Of a stretch of DNA of 34,182 nucleotides, positions 1 to 14,024 are shown piece after piece. The translations under genes were made by a program, and so were the position numbers. The stretch's first letter is position 1, and every line of letters begins with the position of its first letter. The stretch lies in assembly GCA_019649035.1 (NCBI GenBank), contig BMAT01013704.1, forward strand, positions 51,553-85,734, written 5' to 3'. Below the pieces are notes generated by a model. It was not told where the DNA came from. It made no database searches and was given only the letters and a program-made list of their open reading frames with translations. The stretch is from Elysia marginata (lineage: Eukaryota; Mollusca; Gastropoda; Plakobranchidae).

Positions 1-45
1 ACTGGCTAGAAATGTGGTCTATACAGAAGTTCTATAAGGTTAGTA
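1..45 (-). other. Possible branch point and acceptors at the window edge
   Basis: On the minus strand a TACTAAC element (39-45 on the plus strand) matches the ideal branch-point sequence. It is followed by AG dinucleotides at 32, 19 and 6 (plus coordinates). The nearest AG is too close to the branch, so an exon entering at 18 or 5 and running off the edge is possible. No coding homology can be judged in so few bases. Confidence 0.2.
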
Positions 46-274
46 AACTCCATTTATTGCGGGCTAAAGTTTTTTTTGTTACTATTTCTTTACAGATGAC
101 AACTTATTCTTCACACACATACTCTTCATTCCAGATGATAGTTAATTCGTTGCTCTAATGTAATAACTAATATTCTTTTTTCTCAGGTGATAATTGATTC
201 CTTTTCCTTAGATGATATGCAACTTTTAATTAAAACCTCCCTCCCTCCCTGTTCATTGAACGGGTACACAGCTA

Positions 275-318
275 GTAATAATAATAATAATTGTGTATTT
301 GTGCAGAGCGTCCAAGCT
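275..318 (-). repeat. Possible 3' tail of a LINE or SINE
   Basis: A short AAT run is followed by TGTATTTGTGCAGAGCG. The reverse strand reads as a GCGC-type end, then ATTATTATT, a common 3' end of invertebrate LINE and SINE copies. No body of the element is recognisable beside it. Confidence 0.35.
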
Positions 319-595
319 AATAAGACAAAGGCTTGAGTTCTACATTATTAAATACTGTACTCTAACATAACACCAAGATTGTTTAGCGGCATGGTAAGTA
401 TTTTCTTTTTTTTAAAAATAGGGCTGATCCATATACTTAAAAAAATTTCAAGAGTAGTTCCCCTTGGGCAATGGTGAGTAGGCCTACTAGAGTTATTCGA
501 ATCGAATAAAATATTTGTCCACCTTTTGAAATTTGTAAAGAAAAGAGGCTGGTCGTGAAACAGTCCCACATTTTATAGATAAAGCGCTAATTTAC

Positions 596-695
596 CTGTT
601 TGCAGAATTCTCTTGGGTAGTCTCCGTTATTCTCCACTTTTAGCCAGAAAGTACTAGTTTCCTTCCCTTCATTGATGATGCTGTAGTCTCGAGCT
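596..695 (-). CDS. Exon 21: end of G5 (last exon identified)
   Basis: The exon is 100 nt. One nt completes the Arg codon split with exon 20, then residues 769-801 follow, including SIINEGKETSTFWLKVENNG. This is the E-G-x-E-x-x-x-F-W ending of G5. The acceptor is AACCTCAG and the donor GTAAAT, phase 0. The next exon was not recognised with confidence and is probably at or beyond the left edge. Confidence 0.92.
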
Positions 696-3600
696 CTGAG
701 GTTAAGAAAATTTAATAAAGGTACTATGATATAACATGCTGATTTAAAAAAAAATAAAAATCGATTTTGAACTGTGCAAGGATAATTTATTCATATATTA
801 TTTTCCTTTGACAACCGCGGGTGAAAGAAAAACGACGCCGAGACTTTGTAGGAAATAAAATTTTGTTTATAACGAACGTTAACGAATATTTCTTGTTTTA
901 TAATTGTGAAGATTAAATTTAGTCAACTAAAACCTACAAAGAAGACGTGTGTGCAGAGTATGATCACCCGGAAAATGCGATTTGGCAAAGGAATTGCTTT
1001 TACCAGTTTTACGTCCCCAAGGCTTAAACCAGCCGCGCTTATACGGAGTGAATGAAAAGAGTAAAGTAATTATACTAAAATGTTGAAAAAAAGTTTTATA
1101 CACATTTCAAACAACCTTACCTTTCAGCACAAAAATATGTCAACATGTTTTTTGCGTATTCTCTGTCATTGGCTAGGGCATTCTATGGGCATAAAATATC
1201 ATATAGTTATTAGAGCAGAAAATGCAGGGAAAAACCATTAAACATCATTCATTCAATAAAACTATCTTCACCAATTGATTATTAATATCAGCATTGTGAT
1301 CGTCAATATATTCATCAATCATCGTTTTTTGCAATATCAACATTAATATCAAGTAGCGCTGCCGGACCATTTTTCTTGGTCAGTTCACTGTCACGACTCT
1401 TGTTTGTAAAAAGTTGAACTATAGATATTTTGATATTTGCTTTGGCGAATGACAAAACAACACAACACAAAACAAAAAAGATGAAAAAAAAACCCCGCTA
1501 TGTGAAGAAGAGGCACAAACTAAGTGTGATTATTTTGTAGCCCATAAGGTTAGTATGTTGCGAATACCTACAGATGGTGAGAGGGAGAACAGAGGCTTTT
1601 TTTTACCTTGCCATACCAGACCATAAGCGAGTCAGATATAACGATGTAGGCAGCCGAAGAGTTTAAATAACTTGTCAAGGGAGGCACCTGGGTGACAAGT
1701 ATTAAACATTAACGGTATTGAAAAATCTTAAATTTCATCTGGAGAGGCATTATAAGCACCAAGACAAACTCATTCATTAATAAAGACGCACACTTTTGTG
1801 TACTCTTTGATAGAAGAATTCATACATTATGATTTTTTATACGATTTTAGCAGGCAGGGTGCCGATAAAGTAACTAGTTAAATTGTTTTTAATTGATAAA
1901 GAGGAGACATGTGTCTCTTGCAGTTATTGGATACATCTTGTATCTTCAGTCTTCTTTTGTAATGTATTAGCTGTATGATGACCTCTGAGGTCTTTAAAAG
2001 ATATTGAACAACTTATTGTCTCAGTGTAGGCACTTTGATGAACTTAAAGGACTTTAAACATACAAAGTTCAATGAGGTTTTGAGAAATATGCAGGTCTTT
2101 TATAAAAACTATAGTTTTGAGTAAACATTTTTTATTTTAGAATACAGAAGAAAAATTACTGGGTTTGCACATCTTCATTTTGAATTTATGTTTCCGTTGG
2201 GATGTCTGACCCTTTTCCTTTTTTACATGAGAACATGAAATAGTTACTGAAACGAAATATGTTCATCACTTACACCGCCTCTCTACATGTTTTGATGCGT
2301 AAAAAAAGATGATAATGTATTTTTTCCTGCCAGAATATATACGGGCTGGGCCAAATTAGGACAACTTCCTAGTTTTGTGCTTGCAAATGTTTCAAAAATT
2401 GACACGCAGAAACAGAATCTGTTTAATATACTGGTGTATAATTTCTATTGTAACGCTCCTTTTATTCAAACCACTAAAGTTTCTTGTTTATTTCAAGGAA
2501 AAAAACGTATTCTTTAATTAAACATGTTGAGGCAAAGGGGGTGAGACAAAATTCTGCAGCTCCTTTTTACCTGCTCCACACGCATACACTCTGGCCCAAT
2601 TTCTCGAATGCAAAACATGTTTGGAACGTCTGGCACCAACAATGGTTTTGTAGGTGTATCATCCAGCTGGTGGGGTGAATGTTGGTCCGAGTCGTACTGA
2701 TGAGAAAGCGTATGAATATACACCATTTTATAATTTACTTGCGTTCTCATCTAGGTATGTTGAACCTACATCAATGCGACCTTTTTACAAAAGCATTTTG
2801 ATTTTGCAATGAATACATTTAGGGAAAAATTCATCTCTACAGCAGCTATGAGCATCATTCTTTTGTTACCATGCAAACATAAAGGCTTCCAAGAGACTTG
2901 GAGTAGGATTTAAATTTTAATATCTACGTTTCATTGACGTCATATTAAAAGATTTTAAAAAACCAACAGAGTACAACCTTTTTTATTTCAATTTTAAAAG
3001 AAAAATTAAGCATTCTAGAATTCCTAAAGAACCCCTAATCATAATTGTATGTTATGATTTTTTAAGGGATCGAGGGCCGGGACAAGGCGGAGATAGAGTG
3101 AAACTAAAAGCAAAAAGGTTTTCCAGACGAAACGAGTCTGTACTCTTTTAGCTGGAATAATTATTTACCTTACTACATATTTTTTTAGAAGGATATGGTA
3201 GCCTTAGTGAAATTTAAAATGCAGATACTCATTCTGTCGTGCAAATCAAATTATCTTAGTTTTCATCATAATGGTTTTATTAAAAAAATTACTTAAGTAC
3301 TTGGAACACAGTAGGCCCCCTATGCTTTCCCTTCTCTACTATAATAAAAGATACACTTTTTAGAAAAGGTAACTTTCTTACCACGACCATGCTTCCGTGT
3401 AATACAGCAAAGAAATGTCTTGACTCTTTGCCATCAAGAACTCTCAACTGACGTAGAAAAAAGTGAGAGTATAATTTCTGTTGGTCAATTTACTTATCCA
3501 TACACTGTTATAACTCACAAATACTCGTACTTTTTTTTCTCTTTTGCGTTAAAAACAGTTGGGGGTATAAAATCATCGCAGTGGTCATCATGCCCATTTA

Positions 3601-6600
3601 AATAAAACAATAACGATATTATCTTCATCATAAACATCTCATGCATCTCTTTAAAAGCGTAATTGGTATTACGAACTTGGCATCCATTTTTATCATGAAA
3701 TGCTGCTTCTCTGAAATAAAAAGAATTGTGTGCTTTTGTGACAAATAACTAACCTAATGATCCATCCCACCACTTTACCACAGAAAAAAAATTATTTCTC
3801 CAACTCACAACAGCACAGGTATGATAAAGTGAAGCGTCCATTGAACACGCAAACTTCTGGGCTTGAAGTTCTTCCTCTGCGGTGCATTTACTTCCCTGGA
3901 GAAAAAGAATGTAGTGTAAAATTAATAAAAAGAATTTAAAGAGTTTTTCAATCATTTACAGTAATCTCTTTCAGGTCCGCTTCTCACATTCAAAATGAAA
4001 CAAATTATAACAAAAAAAAATCAATTCAGATTAGTCTCAATCGGCATACCCGAACACAACCAGACTCTCCTTTTGTCTTGGTGGTATTATATCAAGCTGT
4101 TTTGGGTTACTACTTTACTCATTGCCCTGAGTTCATTCCAATAAACACCCGTTCTGATACGTGTACCCTTTAAAGATCCATTTACATACAGCGCGAACGT
4201 GACTCTTGGCAGATTGGCCATTCGATTAGAGCGGAAACACGAACGCGGAAAATCATCAACGACTTTCGAGGCGAATCGCCTTTTTCTAACTGTGAGAAAT
4301 AAAATTCGGTTTTAAAAAGTCGATTTTTGCACATTTTTATTTCAAATTATATTCCAGAGTCCATTCTAGTGTGAGTATATACCCAACTAATGAATATTAT
4401 TTTATTTAGAAACCTTTCTGTATAAAATAATCTCCTCGGTGTCTGACTTTGCCTTTGCCACGATTTCAAAGTGACCAATTATTTCTGTTTATGGAAATGA
4501 TGCAAAGGATGTGATAATATCTGATTGTTTGATACAACTTGATAGCAAGAACGCCGCTGAAGCGTTCTAAAAAATTCGCTTTGGGGGCAGTCTGAGTGGG
4601 CGAAGAGATATTTGTTCGCGTTCGCACTCTATTTGAACGGTTTGTCTATAACATGATTGAACCATTCCTGGACGAAAAGTGGCGTCCGCTTTCGCGTTCA
4701 AGCTCAAAACTGTCCTGGGCTGTGCAATCCGCCGAGTGACTTACAACCCAGTAGTAGAGAATCCTCCCTCCGCCTCGTCCATCAGTTTCCGCCTCAGTGC
4801 GGTGTAGAATGATGTAACAACTGCGGTTAAAGAACACGCCAAGATCTTCTACTGCTAAGCGCACCAGATTACCACCGTCCACCCGATACACCTAGAAAAC
4901 AGCAAAATGACTGGTTTGTATTAAAACAATAGTTACCTAGCAGTACCCTTAAGATATCATCTCTCGTCCATAATATATGCATGTGTTACAATTTCGCATT
5001 AATTAACAGTAATACATTTTGTTTGTCTGGAGTAAAGTTATACAATTTTAATTGTAATTCATTTAGTGAATGACTTGTCATCAAAAACATATTAAAAAGA
5101 AAAGTCTGGCGCCTGTTTTTTCTTTTAATTTACCTGAAGCCTGATTAAGAAGGTTTATATTATAAAAATTGTACTGTTCTTAGCTGTTCATTTTTATTTC
5201 AGATTCAAACAAAAACAGTCGCTTTCAGCAGTTCACCATATACCCTAGCAAAACATTGAAATTGTGCACACGATTTACATGGTTTGTCCCTCGTCCCGAC
5301 AGAAAATGATCGTCCGACCAAACTTCCGTCAGCTTTGCTACAGTTCTTCGATCTGTCGCAGAGTACAGTGCCCTACCTAAGAAAAAAATTGATGCTAAGG
5401 TACATTTTTTTATATTTTCGTTCATTTAAAATTGAAGTTTTCCAACAACAACAAAAAGTTGACAAACTTAAATGTGTTAATTTCAATTTTTTTCTCATTA
5501 AAAATGATGCTATATCAATGCAGTTGTGACCTCCTATGGCATACTTACTAACATTGTCAATTTAAACCTGGAAATGAGTATAGAGCACAAAATCATCGTT
5601 CTTGCCTGCACGCAATTGATTTTAAAGAGAAAGTATTCTCACAGGAGCGATACCTTGCGCCCTAATCTCATTCCCAATACGTTTACAGACCAGCACTTGA
5701 TTATGTTACGGGTGTGATTTTTAAATTAATAAGTAATTTGGTCATTTCATTAAATCACGAGGGAGATTTATAGATAATGTATGGGGCAGTTTACAGTGAT
5801 TTTGTTACCCACATACCTATGTTTGCGACGGTATAATTGCGTGACAGTTTCCTCTCTTTGACCGCTTTGTCTCTCCACCAACAAAACACATTTTTGAAGT
5901 CGTGGGGCTCGTCTCCTTCTGTGAGCCTACATATTGTTGTGGTACTTGGGTAGTTCTGATACTGCGTGAAGGCCTGAGGATTGTAGAAATTACAAAAGCC
6001 TTACCTTTTGTAAGAATCATTAAAAGCTAATTGCCGATTTAAAAACTGATTCACGAAAGTGCTATGTTCAATTTTTTTCCACCCTATAAAATTTTGTTTA
6101 TTTTTATCGGCTAACAACGCCTGCATTCCTTTTTTAAAGCATAAAAATTTGACTTGGTAATATAGGATATAATAAAAAAATGAGTGATCTACTGTTTGAG
6201 ATATTCTTTTGAACTAAACTTTTAACTTCTTTGATTACAAAAAGCTAACCATGAAGTAGCGTTACATCAGGCTTTATTACTTGAAAACCATGTCTTCTTA
6301 AAAATATATAAAAAGGAGATGAAACAAAGCAGTCAAAAACTTTTCCACCGCCATCCTTATACAGCAGGCACCATTTTCTTTGATAAATAACGAGCGATAA
6401 GAAATCAGGACGACGTGCGAATGTAAAAGAAATCAACAAATAAAAAAATAAAAACAAAAAATCGCTTACTTTGTGCTTTATATTTTTTTATATGATCACA
6501 AAATGCTTATCAAAGAAACCAAAAGATTTTGCGCCTAAAACTTGTTGAGAGTAATGGTAGCGAATTAAGAGAATAATAATGATTTATATGATTTTTAAAA

Positions 6601-6992
6601 TTTTTTATACACTATTGATTTTTATTTACCATTTCAGCTTTCATAGCATCTTTTAGAAAAACAAAGTAACTAAAAGTCTTTCAACGTCTATTCACGGAAA
6701 TTAAAAAGAAAGAAAGAACATAGAAGATAATTATCGCGTTAGCTTTTGTTTTCAAAATTGGATATAACTCCTGTATTTCATTTCTATAAACAAATCAATT
6801 TCTATCAATTAATCATTTACTTGTAAAACAGAAGCAGTAATTCCCACAACAAAAATAGTACTTGTCAACCTACCTGAGCTCTATCCAGTGCACTGTAGAG
6901 TGCGTCGTGGTCTGCCTCATTGCCTACCCATGCCAGGACAGGATTTGATGGACCCGAGTCTAGTAGGTAACAGTCCTGAGAATAAGAGAGAG

Positions 6993-7041
<49 letters not shown>

Positions 7042-10000
7042 TTGTAAGGCAGAAGAGAGAAAGAGGGAAGGTGAGATTATCTAAAGAAAAATATTTTGAC
7101 GTTTTCATTTTAGGCTTTTTAAAAGACAAAATATTTATGCGGATAACAAATTTCTTGATTTTAAAGATAGCGAGTATGGCATTATGAATCATAATTACGA
7201 TGAGATGACAATGCTGAAGAAAATGTTGATATTTATAACTTTGCTAGTGAAGATAGTCAGTGGATGATTGCAGTAAGGACTGTGGTGATAATGATGGTGG
7301 AGAACTTGCTAATAACATCACATTATTGATAAAGATAAATGTCATAGTTCTCATTTTTTTTTAAATACCACGAATGTTTGATGAAAAGCAGCTCATGTGA
7401 TGCTGTAGATGATGATGATGACAATGATGATGGTGACGACGATGATGAAAGCTACAGCAGTGGTGATGATGATGATGTTAGGAAGTTATAAGGCAGTTTA
7501 TAATGATGAGGATGATAGTGGTGTTGGTGAGAATTTAGTTTATGATGATGATAGTAGTGGTGATTATGCAGTTTATGATGTTGGTAATGGCTATAATGGT
7601 GATGGTGATGATGATAGTAGTTGTGGTGGTGGTGGTGATGGTAAAGGTGGTGATCGTGTGGTCGTAGTGACAATGTAGTTTAATATGCAAATAATTACGG
7701 TGAGTGTAAGGTGATGGTGATGATGATGGCTACGATAATTTTGACAATAATCGTGATTATACCAGTACTAATATATGAGAGCATTAATTCACAGTTACGC
7801 CGAAAACAAAGGTACAAATTTGTGTGAAAGGAAGAAATGTTTAACTTATGTTAATCGATGCTGCCCTTATAAGTTATTTTGTTATCTTTCAGTTAGTGTA
7901 GGGAAATTTTAGAGTCAGCATGTAAGAAAAAATTAATAGAGAAAAGGGCATTGGATATTCTAATTCTTTTTACCATCGTGGTGAGGTATTTCTGCTGGAG
8001 AGGTTGCTTGGCCACTAGAGGTATATCGTACATTACTCTGTCTCCATTAAGTCTGAAAAAAAAATATAGCAATAAAGGTAAGTTTTGAAAATTTTAAGCA
8101 ATGAGAGGAACTTTATGAAGCCCGTATAACAGTGGGCAACGATCTGAGGGTTAGTTATTATGCGAGAAATATTATGCACGATTCATAAAAGTAAATGCTA
8201 TAATATACTTTCAGGGTGGAAAAAAGCCATCCGTCATAAATGCTGGAAGCGAGGGTTAAGGGGCATGTAATGACTAAAATGAAGGCTTTTGGTGGCTATT
8301 TGACTTCATTTTCTTGTAAATTTTTGCTTTAATTCAGCCTATAGGCTGGAGACTCCCAGCCTTGATTATAAAATTTCTGGGAAAAGGGAGATTCTAGCAC
8401 ACAATTAAACTTAGAGACACCCGATGCATACAAAAAGAATAAAAATAGTTAAATCTAGACGATAAACTAATCAAATTTTCTTACATAAGCCATTCTTATT
8501 TTTTTCACCTTTGTCTTATTATATTTTCATAAGGAATCAATTATTAAAATAGTTGTCATTACTACAAATTCTCGGTTCAACTTGCCTGTACAGGTGGCGT
8601 ATCTGTGACTCGGGCGTTGGCCTTTCTTTTCCGAGATCGATACCATTATCGTCCGCTCCTCTCTGGTCATCTTGTAACTTGTTGAAAAACGCCTCGCTCA
8701 TCTTCTTCTCAGTGGCATCTGAACGAAAACACAAACTTTAAATTCTGCTCGAATCTTTAAAAGAAAAAAAAAAACTTTGGCCACAAATTAGTTACTCCCA
8801 TGGCCAGACCTATTTAGGCAACTTATTTTGATCTTGGAAGCTAGCAGCCATTGAACAAGTTTTCGTTGTTAAAAATGAATCGTTCAATTTCAAAATAATG
8901 ATTGAGAGTATTCACGGAGTCTTGTTAAACCCGCCGGCTTGCTTTTATAATTAAGTAGCAGTTGACCATGCAAAATTTCTGTTTATTATAGTTTTAGTTT
9001 TTTTTTTAGAAGTGTTTAATTTCAGCTATATATCTGTTTCAAGAAAGTGAAAACTACACTTAATGCAATTTATTATTAAAAGTTTAACGTTCTCAAGGAA
9101 TTTGCCTCACCAATGACCACAATGTGCCCTTTTCCATTCCTTTGCCATGCGCGCATTTTGTTGGCCAAGCGCATCGCCTGTAAAATGAAAAAAGTAGGCA
9201 CCAGCTACTATTCCTAGGCCTTTTGTTGCAGGTAAGCTACGTCTAGATCCACAGGTTTCTTGCCTGTTTCAGGTTTTATATTGAAATGTAGCTATATGAT
9301 TATAAAGACAGTCTAGTGTCGTATGCGTATTTGACAGTTACAATATTATTTATAGAGAATAAAGACTTGACGATTTAGAGAGGGAGATAGGCAGCGAGTA
9401 AGATAATGACAGACGGAGACAAAGATGGACGGAGGCGTCTGAAGGGCAAAGAATAAAATAGATATTAACAGTGACGTATGATATAATTGTTTAAAGTTTT
9501 AATAAACTTCCTCGCTCTACTTACCTTTTTCTGTGTCTTCATTAACATAATATTTTTTTTCTTAGAAAGCACCATAATCTTGTTATCGATAAAGGAAAAG
9601 TGAAATAAAGATGTTGACTTTGAACTGCAGCGTACCTTGACTCTTAGTACATAGTCAGTCCTGTGACCCATCCACACGTACATCCGTGGGTAGCTGTCCA
9701 GAATCAGAACACGGTCGTCTTCAACGTTTGAAGTGACACATTGACACTGCAAATGAAATAATGCAATAATAATAGTTAATTGATCTCGTTCTCACAAGAT
9801 CGAAGCTCTACTCCTCAAAGGTGAGGTGCTTGCTATGTTTTGTAGTTTTAAAAAATAGCCTCAATTTTATGTGCAGACGCAAAAGGCATTACCGTCCACA
9901 GTTTTTGCGTGTCTTCAAATGGTAGCATGTACTTGCCCATTGTCTAGCAAAAAGTTTATATGTGTGTCGCATGTGGCAGTTTTCACATAACAAGGCGTTG

Positions 10001-13000
10001 ATATTTCTCTGAGCTTTTAAACATTAAAAACTATGTGGAATTATAAAAGTTTGGTGAGAGGGTACTGGAGTACAGAAACATAAGGAAAACAATATACATG
10101 TACTTTTAAAAAGTGTTGTTACCAGCATCTAAATTATTCGCACTGAAAGTGGGGCAGTTCCTATATTCAACAACATCATCTTTTGATTGCTTTTTTTTCG
10201 GTTGTATTGATGTGATTGCTGTTGCTGCTGATCTTGTTGCTATCGACGAAACTGTTGCTTTTTTGTCTATGTTATCGCTGTTCTTGACTTAATTTGAACT
10301 AACGCTGACGTAAGGTTGTGGTTACAGCAGGAAATCAAGTTTATTATTTATGATTATGTTTTCAAAACAACGACAAAATAATTATACATAATCTGTTTGA
10401 AAAACTCACACAGGTAGCTCTTAAGTATTTCAGCCCTTCGACTATATAAAGCCGCTTAGTGTATTTGGCCGCTCTGCTGACAGGCTCTTTTCGCTTTCCC
10501 TCCACGATGCTAAAGAAGAAAATATAAGTCATATTTATTATTCAACAATCTAAAAGAATTGAATTGAATTAATGCTCATTTGAATTTCAGACCATTGGAT
10601 ACACATCAAACTACAATTATACTGTGCATAATACATCAATGAATTTCCTTTTTTTTTTCAAAAAATTTTCGGAAGGTCTGTTCCCTTTTTGGTTACTTGT
10701 TCCATTAAAACAACAATGATTGTAGTAACAGATTATTTATGAGAACTAGGGAGCACAATGAAACATAGGTAAAGATTTTGATCCTCTATGAATTTGTTTT
10801 ATAAACTGTTTACTTATCCTTTCATGCACAAACAAAAAAAAACGATATGATATTTATCTTCTTCCAAGTTGCATTAGAGTAAAAAGATAAGTAATGTCAC
10901 AGGTTTAATAGCCCTTTGTTTTATTTCTAGGGTACAGGAAAGCATTGAAACTGGTTAGGCTTTTATGTTATAGACATGTGTAAATAATTTAAAAAAATAC
11001 TCAGAGGCGTGTATTTCATTGGCTAGAGAGACTAAACGCCCTAGGGCAATTATTCGTTAGTCAGTTTCAGGGTCAACTTTGATCATCCGAACTGGCTAAA
11101 ACCATTTTAGAGGAAGATCAAACCATAAGTTTTGCGGCGAAATTTTGCTCACTTAAATCACTTTTGAAACTGGGGCCAAATAAAAATTTTTAGGTAAATT
11201 TAATCAAATCTTTCAGAATGTTAGCACCACAGATAACGTTTGACTGATAATTAAGGTGTTGAATAAGCTGCATTAAACTTATAATGATTTTAAGGTGTAA
11301 AATTAGCAGTGGATAGAGGTAGGCTTTAAGTGGAAATGCTAGAAATTGGGAATGAGAACAAAGCACAAATTTATCGGCCTTGCCCGAAAGTAATTACCTT
11401 TAAAGAGGGACTTTTACAAGAGAAACGACAACTTGCACTCTAATACCATTACCAATAGCTTACCCTTAGTATAATTCGAACCTAAAACTTTAGTAGCTTC
11501 GGCATCCACCGCCTTACCACTGAGAGAACCATGTTGCTTCTACGCTTCTTTAAAATGAAGTTTCATGGCCAAGGTCCATGCTTAGTCTCACGTCAGATTA
11601 AATATAAATTATTTAGTTACGGCCTCACTTATCAACCTGCGAACCTAAACGGAAAGTAATGTAATTTATTTTTTTTAACTAGACCTCTGCAGCAAACTTC
11701 ATTTGTTTGCTTTGCCTAATATTCAAAGCAAACTTAAGAAAGAACTGTGATTATAACTACCCCATGACTAAGACACAAAAACACCTAATTTTTAACTTTT
11801 TATGTACAATTTGGTTCCCCTCTATTTTGCTATAAGAGCAAACTGACGTGGATGCAGGGTTTTTTTTTCGTTTTTTTTCTTGGTTTTATTCTTTGCATTT
11901 ATTATGTCTATTAAATAGGATCATCGTTCAGAACCCCTTTTTACCGACCTGAACCTGCAAAACTGAACTACTTTTAAATAACCTGTATTACCTTGTACTG
12001 CGATAGAAAACACTGGGAGCATTTCATGGAAATCAAGTTGGATATATATTTCGTGTCAATCAAATCAAAACACAGCAACAAACAACTCATATATAAATCA
12101 CTGTAACTCTGAATGCTTTTAATCATGTTAATAATGTACTTACACTATGCCATCTTCAAAGTGGCTGAGAAACGTGGATGTTTCGTGTCCTTCATGCTGA
12201 GTAGAGGAAAAGAAAACAACATTGTAATAAGATGATGGAGATAGTTGAGGAAAAAAAAAGACTTCACTGACCTTGATTAAAATTTACAGATAGATTGTTC
12301 GATACGACAAATACAGCATGGTGTGTAAAACTAGCCGCTGGACTTTGTCAATGAAAGTTTCTAGTTCTATAAATTTGATGTTTATGAAAACTTCGGCCTA
12401 GTGGCTCATACACAGCAGTCTTTGCGCTCTATACCGAAATGCTTTTTAAATTATTCTATAAAATGTATCAAAATTCTCAATTTTTTTTTATTTTTATACA
12501 CTTTATTAATTCTTTTCAGGAAATTTGGCTTCGTTACTCAGCGTAACTGTGTCGCCACAGGGCAGCGCCACTTATGCCCCCGCAGACCAGTACATTTCAA
12601 GGCGACTTTAAACCAATAACTATGCAGAGTGTTGCAGGCTCATATCACAAATTCAAGAATTGCCTGTAGCTGGGTATCCATTTTACAGGTGGGTGGAGTG
12701 GGGAAAGTTAGGGTAAATTGTTTTCCCAAGGCAACTGCAACATGGCATGGTCGGGAATCGAACCCACGACCTCCAGATTTCGAGTCCGACGCGCTAACCA
12801 CTCTGCCACGCTGCCATTACCTCAATTGACAGAAAAGACGACCCTTCGAGTGCCAAGTCCAGTTTCTTGAGATGATTCCTCATCGCATGCTGTTCACCCT
12901 GGTAAAGACAGAAAGCCCCGTTTAGCCTTTTAGTTGTTTATTAAATAAGAAATTTATAGTTCTCTACTTTAGCAAGGAAAATTAAAAAAAAACTTCAACA

Positions 13001-13988
13001 AGAAGTTTAAACGGTACCATGGGTATGTTTTTTTAGCATTCCTAAAGCTTTAAACCTGAGTTTCATACTAATAAAACAGAAAGGGCAGAGACTTTCAAGG
13101 GCGACTTTTTAACCCAATAATCTACGAAATACACTATTGTTCTGTTGCTGACGGTAGGCTGGTTTTGACAAGGACTTTATATTCTTATAACGCCAAATAT
13201 GTAGACATTTACGTTATTTCTTTCAAATAATAATCTTCTCATGCAGTTTGTTTTAAAAGACAACCGAACATATTTGACCCGAAAGTGTGCATTTTAGAAT
13301 GAGGATTAGTTAATTATGAAATTGCAGACAGTTAGCTGGCATTCAACTGCATGTAGGTTTTTTTTACCCACATTGAGAGGCACAACTGTTGCTTCAAGTC
13401 ACACCTTTAATGTTTTACGATTTAAATATATTATGTACATGCTCATATTTTTGTACTTTAAAACGTTAACTATTGAAGATAAAGAAATTATTTTGACTGA
13501 AAAGGGACTTGACAAGGTATCTACTCTGGAAAAGCTTAGAGGATAAATTTAAAACTACCATTAAATAAACATTATATTTAGTCTTTTACAAACAAGAAAA
13601 CAATAGAAACATTACACTCAAGACTTACGCTGAGAGAGAGGCTACCATGCCACAGGTGTAAGAAAGACGTGCCACATGACCGGTTCTGCACAAAAATAAA
13701 CAGCTTTTAATGCCCGTCAGTGAATCTAATATGATCTTGAGTGTCTCCAAAAGGTTTTCTTTTACAATGTAAGATAGATTCCAAGAAACACCTCAGATTG
13801 TTGGCAAGCTTTATAACCGCCAATAAATTTGGTTGCAGTATTACCGACACCTTAAACTGAATCAAAAGAGTATAGTTGGATTAGAATAACCTAATTTTTT
13901 TAATGTGATAATAAATGTAATAATACTAACATTAGTGATAATGATGAGCTTGAAGATGATGATGATGAAGATGATGATGATGATGATG

Positions 13989-14024
<36 letters not shown>

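Noticed and set aside
348..569. Minus-strand frame left of exon 21 as the next villin exon
   Set aside because: No G6-like motif and no convincing acceptor/donor pair that keeps phase 0 from exon 21.
6245..6457. Minus-strand open frame between exons 12 and 13
   Set aside because: Exons 12 and 13 join in phase and continue G3 without it, it has no gelsolin features, and its best donor is GTTAGC.
7409..7678. Asp/Val/Gly-rich frame and its His-rich opposite strand
   Set aside because: Product of the GAT/GGT triplet tract within an intron.
12744..12814. tRNA gene on the minus strand (anticodon position CGA, Ser-like)
   Set aside because: The acceptor stem mispairs, the variable arm is too short for a serine tRNA, and a SINE body with an A-rich tail follows directly.
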